Assembly: GCA_051000755.1 (NCBI GenBank)
Contig: JBPCNZ010000075.1
Location: forward strand, 1-10,425
Length of the DNA: 10,425 bases
Reading direction: 5' to 3'
Source: JALZAH01 sp051000755
GTDB lineage: Bacteria; Actinomycetota; Acidimicrobiia; Acidimicrobiales; Palsa-688
This document shows positions 7,653-10,425 of the stretch, piece after piece (within the stretch, counting starts at the first letter, position 1; every line of letters begins with the position of its first letter). The notes beneath the pieces are model-generated. The model did no database searches. It was given only the letters and a program-made list of their open reading frames with translations, and was not told the origin of the DNA. A program made the translations under genes and the position numbers.

Positions 7653-7678
7653 CGGCCGAGCCCGGAATCCCTCGGCCG
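7653..7678. terminator. Perfect 8-bp GC hairpin between convergent genes
   Basis: CGGCCGAG (7653-7660) and CTCGGCCG (7671-7678) are exact reverse complements separated by 10 nt. The hairpin lies 16 nt after the DUF305 stop and before the convergent NAGPA gene end at 7830. There is no T-run on either side, so it is not a textbook intrinsic terminator. High-GC actinobacteria often have such U-less hairpins at convergent gene ends. The rest of 7637-7829 holds a less GC-rich stretch near 7698-7735 and no gene that I can support. Confidence 0.45.
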
Positions 7679-7829
7679 ATGGCCGACCCCCGCTGTTCAT
7701 CCAGACGTTACGAAATTCACATCGGTCAGGAAACGATCCCCCGGTAGCTTGAGGAATGGGAGTTGCAGGCTGGTGGGTGCCCCCCCTACTCACCGGCCTC
7801 CTCCCGCCTTTCGTTGCCGACCGGGCCGG

Positions 7830-8999
7830 TTACGGGGTGGACACGGTGAAGAAGTCCCGGTCCTCAGCAGTGGGCCCGAGGAAACGAGTGGCGGGCCGCT
7901 GCATCTGCGGATACAGCTTGGTGGCCGCGATCTGGGAGCGATCGGCGGGGTTGGGGTGGTTGAACAGGTTGAAGGTGACCCACTCGGGGTTGATGTCGAG
8001 GGTCATGGCCCGCACCGCCCCCGCCCGTTGCAAGGACTCCGCAAGGGTCTTGGCCGTCAGCGCCGGGCCGGCCACGTAGACCAGGGCGCCGTCGGCGGTG
8101 ATCCCGACCCCTGAGCGGGCGACGACAGTGCTGCTCCCGAGGGTGGCGCCCCAGATCCGGGCGTCGTGATAGGTGGCGTCAGGGGCGATGTGGCCGGCGT
8201 CGACGAGCGGCACCAGGTTCTGCAGGACCGCGGCCACGTTGGGACCCATCGTCACCTCCGTTCCCCACGCCCCGACATTGATCCGACCGTCCTTGGAGAG
8301 GACGACCGATGCTGCGCCCTGCCGTAGGGGAACCGCCGTCCGCCCGTTGAGGTAGAACCCACCCTGGGCGTCCTGGAACCGGAACCCGCCGTTGAAGGCG
8401 GCGACGGCGTGGGCGGCGGCGGCGCCGGTGACATCCGGGGGTTGGCTCCAGGTGCCGCCCGGTTCCTGGCTGCCCGGCACCAACTGGATGCGCAGGGCGG
8501 TGGGGTCGATCCACACGGCGGTGGTGATCTGGCTGGTGTAGAGGGTGTCCGCCCGGTACTGGGCGACGAACATCCCCGGATGCCCGTTGATCAGCGGTCC
8601 GGTCGGCTGCCACTGCCCCTCACCGGGCAGGCCGGGGGAGACCACCAGGGGAACCGGCGGCGGGCCCAGATGGGGGGCCGAGCCGGAGGGTGCTTGCAGG
8701 TTGGAAGGGTGAGGGTGGGGCACGACGTTGAGGGCCCGGAGGTGGCCACCGGGGGCGGGTGCCTGCGACGAGTAGTACCACCGCTCGAGGGGGTTGACCA
8801 CGATCCCTGCATGGTGGGCCCGCAACCAGTCCGCCCACTTGGCGTTGAAGTTGGCGTTGCCGGGCGTGCTCAACGCCCCCACGAGCGAGGCCGATGTGAA
8901 CAGCCCCAGCAGGGCGAAGGCGGCGATGACGATCCTCGCCGCCCAGGGCCGGGTCCGTCCCTTCGTCGGTCGACGGGCGCCCCGCTCGGGGGGGACCAT
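7830..8999 (-). CDS. Membrane-anchored phosphodiester glycosidase (NAGPA/DUF2233) family protein
   Basis: The protein has 389 residues. A basic N-terminus (RGARRPTKGRTR) precedes one membrane helix at about 21-43 (ARIVIAAFALLGLFTSASLV), so the bulk should lie outside the cytoplasm. A Pro/Gly-rich stretch covers about 80-130. The NAGPA-type domain runs from about 142 to the end: AAFNGGFRFQDAQGGF (N203-GGF, the family hallmark), SVVLSKDGRINVGAWG, RSGVGITADGALVYVAG (295-311) and AMTLDINPEW (331-340). In the human uncovering enzyme and its bacterial relatives this fold cleaves sugar phosphodiesters. The usual D-G-G-G-S segment is replaced here by LDINPEW, so specificity or activity may differ. 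ATG 8999 has no convincing Shine-Dalgarno, and the frame upstream stays open with protein-like codons to about 9110 but without a start codon. It lies downstream of, and in the same direction as, the histidine kinase. Confidence 0.85.
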   Translation of the reverse strand: MVPPERGARRPTKGRTRPWAARIVIAAFALLGLFTSASLVGALSTPGNANFNAKWADWLRAHHAGIVVNPLERWYYSSQAPAPGGHLRALNVVPHPHPSNLQAPSGSAPHLGPPPVPLVVSPGLPGEGQWQPTGPLINGHPGMFVAQYRADTLYTSQITTAVWIDPTALRIQLVPGSQEPGGTWSQPPDVTGAAAAHAVAAFNGGFRFQDAQGGFYLNGRTAVPLRQGAASVVLSKDGRINVGAWGTEVTMGPNVAAVLQNLVPLVDAGHIAPDATYHDARIWGATLGSSTVVARSGVGITADGALVYVAGPALTAKTLAESLQRAGAVRAMTLDINPEWVTFNLFNHPNPADRSQIAATKLYPQMQRPATRFLGPTAEDRDFFTVSTP

Positions 9000-9120
9000 C
9001 CTGCAATAGGGCTCGGGGTAGTCGTAGACGGGATCGATGGGGAAGAGCCTCCCGGGCTTGTCTTTGCGTCTGGCCCAGGCCTCGGCCGGGTGGCGGTACG
9101 ACCTGCCACTGTGGCGGGGG

Positions 9121-9141
9121 GATGCTGAAGCGATGCTGAAG
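9121..9141. promoter_or_regulatory. 11-bp-period direct repeat, candidate response-regulator site
   Basis: GATGCTGAAG occurs at 9121-9130 and again at 9132-9141 (CTTCAGCATC twice on the minus strand), a period of exactly 11 bp. OmpR/PhoB-family response regulators bind such head-to-tail repeats, one per helical turn. The site lies 122 bp upstream of the NAGPA-type gene start and 6 bp after the histidine kinase stop. Assignment to that gene and to a kinase-linked regulator is inference; no regulator gene is in the window. Confidence 0.4.
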
Positions 9142-9146
9142 GTGGT

Positions 9147-10295
9147 TCAGCCGCTGTGAGAGGCGGTCGTTGCCCGCGGCGAGGGGAGGGCGACGACGAT
9201 GCGGGCACCGACGGCCCCGTCGGTGAAGGCAACCCGGCCCTGGTGGCGGACGACGATGTCGCGGACGATGGCCAGGCCCAGGCCCGCCCCGCCGGCGTCG
9301 TGGCTGCGCGACTCGTCGAGCCGGGTGAAGCGCTCGAAGACGACATCCCGGTCGGCCGGCGAGATCCCGGGGCCGTCGTCGGTCACGACCAGTTGGGCCA
9401 TCCCGTCGTCGGCTGGCGCCACCGTGACCACCACCTCGGCGCGGGCGTGGCGCTGGGCGTTGTCCACCAGGTTGGCCACGACCTGGCGGGCCTGGGAGGC
9501 ACTGATCAGGGCGCGGACCCCGTCGGTGACCTCGGCTCGGATGGCGACCCCGTCGAGGCCCTCCCGGGCCCGCAGGTCCTCCCTGACGATGGTGCCGACG
9601 TCGACCGGATCGGTGGTCGGGGGCGAGTGATCCGCTTCCAGGCGGGCGAGGACCAGCAGCGAGGTGACCAGGCGCTCCATCCGCGCCTCGTCGAGGAGGA
9701 GGTCCCCAGCGGCGGCCGGCCAGTCGGTCGCCGCCCCTCGGGCCAGGCCGACCTCGAGCTCGGTCCGGATCGCCGCCAGAGGGCTACGCAGCTCGTGCGA
9801 CGCGTCGGCAACGAAGCGCCGCTGTTGGGCGGAGGACGTCTCGAGACGGTCCAGCATCGAGTTCATGGTCCGGGCCAGGCGGGCCACCTCGTCCTCCACG
9901 GCCGGATGGGGCACCCTGCGGTGCAGGTCGTGGTCGGTGATCTCCGCCACCTCGGCGCGGATGAGCTCGATCGGACGCAGGGCCCGGCCCACGATCACCC
10001 GGGTCGTGAAGGCGACCAGGATGAGCAGGAACGGCAGCCCGATGGCGAGGCCGACGATGACCGTCTGCACCGCGGCGTCGGTGGCCTCCAGGGACACGGC
10101 GCTAAAGACGGTCACCGGGTGCCCCCCGAGTTGGGCACCGAGGGCGACGAGCAGCGACGGCCCCCCGTCGGTGGCGGTGATGGTCTGCACCCGGTGGATC
10201 AGGCGCTGATCGCCCAGGGCGACGAAGGGAGCGACGGGCGGCTCCCCGGCGACGTTGGCCGACGCCGCCACCACCCGGTTGTGCTGGTCCACCAC
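9147..10295 (-). CDS. Sensor histidine kinase, 5'-truncated
   Basis: The protein has 382 residues from a GTG at 10295. Residues 1-75 are the end of an extracytoplasmic sensor region (VVDQHNRVVAASANVAG), then a membrane helix (about 77-101), a HAMP domain (102-154), the HisKA dimerisation segment with FVADASHELRSPLAAI (phosphoacceptor H167), and a HATPase domain: N box NLVDNAQRHA (275-284), G1 DDGPGIS (306-312), F box ERFTR, G2 GGAGLGLAIV (335-344). This is the class that pairs with OmpR-type response regulators. The normal first membrane helix and start of the sensor domain are absent: five codons upstream in frame is TAA (10308-10310), and beyond it the sequence is unrelated. The GTG is therefore only the first available start, with no clear ribosome binding site. 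The protein may still insert through its remaining helix, with the opposite constraint on its N-terminus, or be a dead remnant. All catalytic motifs are intact. No partner regulator is visible. Confidence 0.88.
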   Translation of the reverse strand: MVDQHNRVVAASANVAGEPPVAPFVALGDQRLIHRVQTITATDGGPSLLVALGAQLGGHPVTVFSAVSLEATDAAVQTVIVGLAIGLPFLLILVAFTTRVIVGRALRPIELIRAEVAEITDHDLHRRVPHPAVEDEVARLARTMNSMLDRLETSSAQQRRFVADASHELRSPLAAIRTELEVGLARGAATDWPAAAGDLLLDEARMERLVTSLLVLARLEADHSPPTTDPVDVGTIVREDLRAREGLDGVAIRAEVTDGVRALISASQARQVVANLVDNAQRHARAEVVVTVAPADDGMAQLVVTDDGPGISPADRDVVFERFTRLDESRSHDAGGAGLGLAIVRDIVVRHQGRVAFTDGAVGARIVVALPSPRATTASHSG

Positions 10296-10307
10296 CTGAG
10301 CTTGCGA

Positions 10308-10425
10308 TTAAACCCTGGCTGCTGATTGGGCGGTCTTTTTGACGGCGGGGTAGCGGGTTCTGGGCGGTCTTCGGGTGCCTTTGGGGCGGCCGGGGCCGGC
10401 GGTGTGGGATTTTGGTGGACTGGCT
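10308..10425 (-). CDS. C-terminal tail of a probable transposase (partial)
   Basis: A minus-strand frame enters from the right edge and ends at TAA (10308-10310), giving 38 residues. The tail is basic and contains AGPGRPKGTRRPPRTRYPAV, with an AT-hook-like GRP core, then KKTAQSAARV. Tails of this kind close several actinobacterial DDE transposases. It does not resemble the C-terminus of an OmpR-type response regulator, which would be expected upstream of a kinase. Its stop lies five codons before the truncated kinase frame, which fits an insertion-sequence end within about 10296-10310. The family is not identified; too little is visible for certainty. Confidence 0.42.
   Translation of the reverse strand, partial: ASPPKSHTAGPGRPKGTRRPPRTRYPAVKKTAQSAARV

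Noticed and set aside
7756..8079. Plus-strand frame starting MGVAGWWVPPLLTGLLPPFVA, with signal-peptide-like character and TAGCTT 5 nt before the ATG
   Set aside because: After about 25 codons it runs antisense to the NAGPA gene with shadow-like composition, and no convincing -35 box exists; at most it is a relic start.
9156..10325. A 389-codon plus-strand open frame opposite the histidine kinase
   Set aside because: It is a shadow of the kinase, whose H, N, G1 and G2 boxes are unambiguous on the minus strand.

Overview
The window is very GC-rich (about 70% by eye), uses GTG and TTG starts, and has the strong third-position G/C bias of a high-GC actinobacterium. A mycothiol-type DinB/MDMPI enzyme and a WXG100-like protein fit that group. 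I cannot name a genus; Acidimicrobiia-like is a guess. No rRNA, tRNA or CRISPR array is seen.

Layout. (1) 1-3858, minus strand: the first 1286 codons of a giant RHS/YD-repeat protein that runs off the left edge before the usual end of the RHS core, so any C-terminal toxin and immunity gene lie outside. (2) 3954-4436, plus strand: a small helical protein with a W-S-G turn and a proline-rich tail, divergent from the RHS gene across about 95 bp. (3) 4450-5289, minus: an MDMPI/DinB-fold protein with a complete His/Glu/His metal triad and an SCP2-like C-terminus. (4) 5529-6998, plus: an MFS transporter divergent from (3); the 239-bp gap holds two inverted repeats. (5) 7069-7636, plus: a DUF305 lipoprotein whose signal peptide and mature domain are in different frames, split at a run of seven G. 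(6) 7830-8999, minus: a membrane-anchored NAGPA-type (phosphodiester glycosidase) protein. (7) 9147-10295, minus: a sensor histidine kinase lacking its first membrane helix. (8) 10308-10425, minus: a basic C-terminal tail, probably of a transposase, ending at a stop codon directly upstream of the truncated kinase.

How they may work together. Regions 1 and 2 look like a secreted polymorphic-toxin locus: the RHS protein has no signal peptide and begins with a helical domain, and its divergent neighbour resembles an ESX/WXG100 partner. Both points are inference. Regions 3 and 4 form a divergent enzyme/transporter pair that may share regulation. Regions 6 and 7 are co-oriented; an 11-bp-period direct repeat between them resembles an OmpR/PhoB-family response-regulator site, yet no response regulator is visible and the kinase is cut at the right edge, apparently by a mobile element. 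The points most worth following up are the RHS/WXG pair, the G7 frameshift, the truncated kinase junction, and the odd upstream extension of the NAGPA frame.
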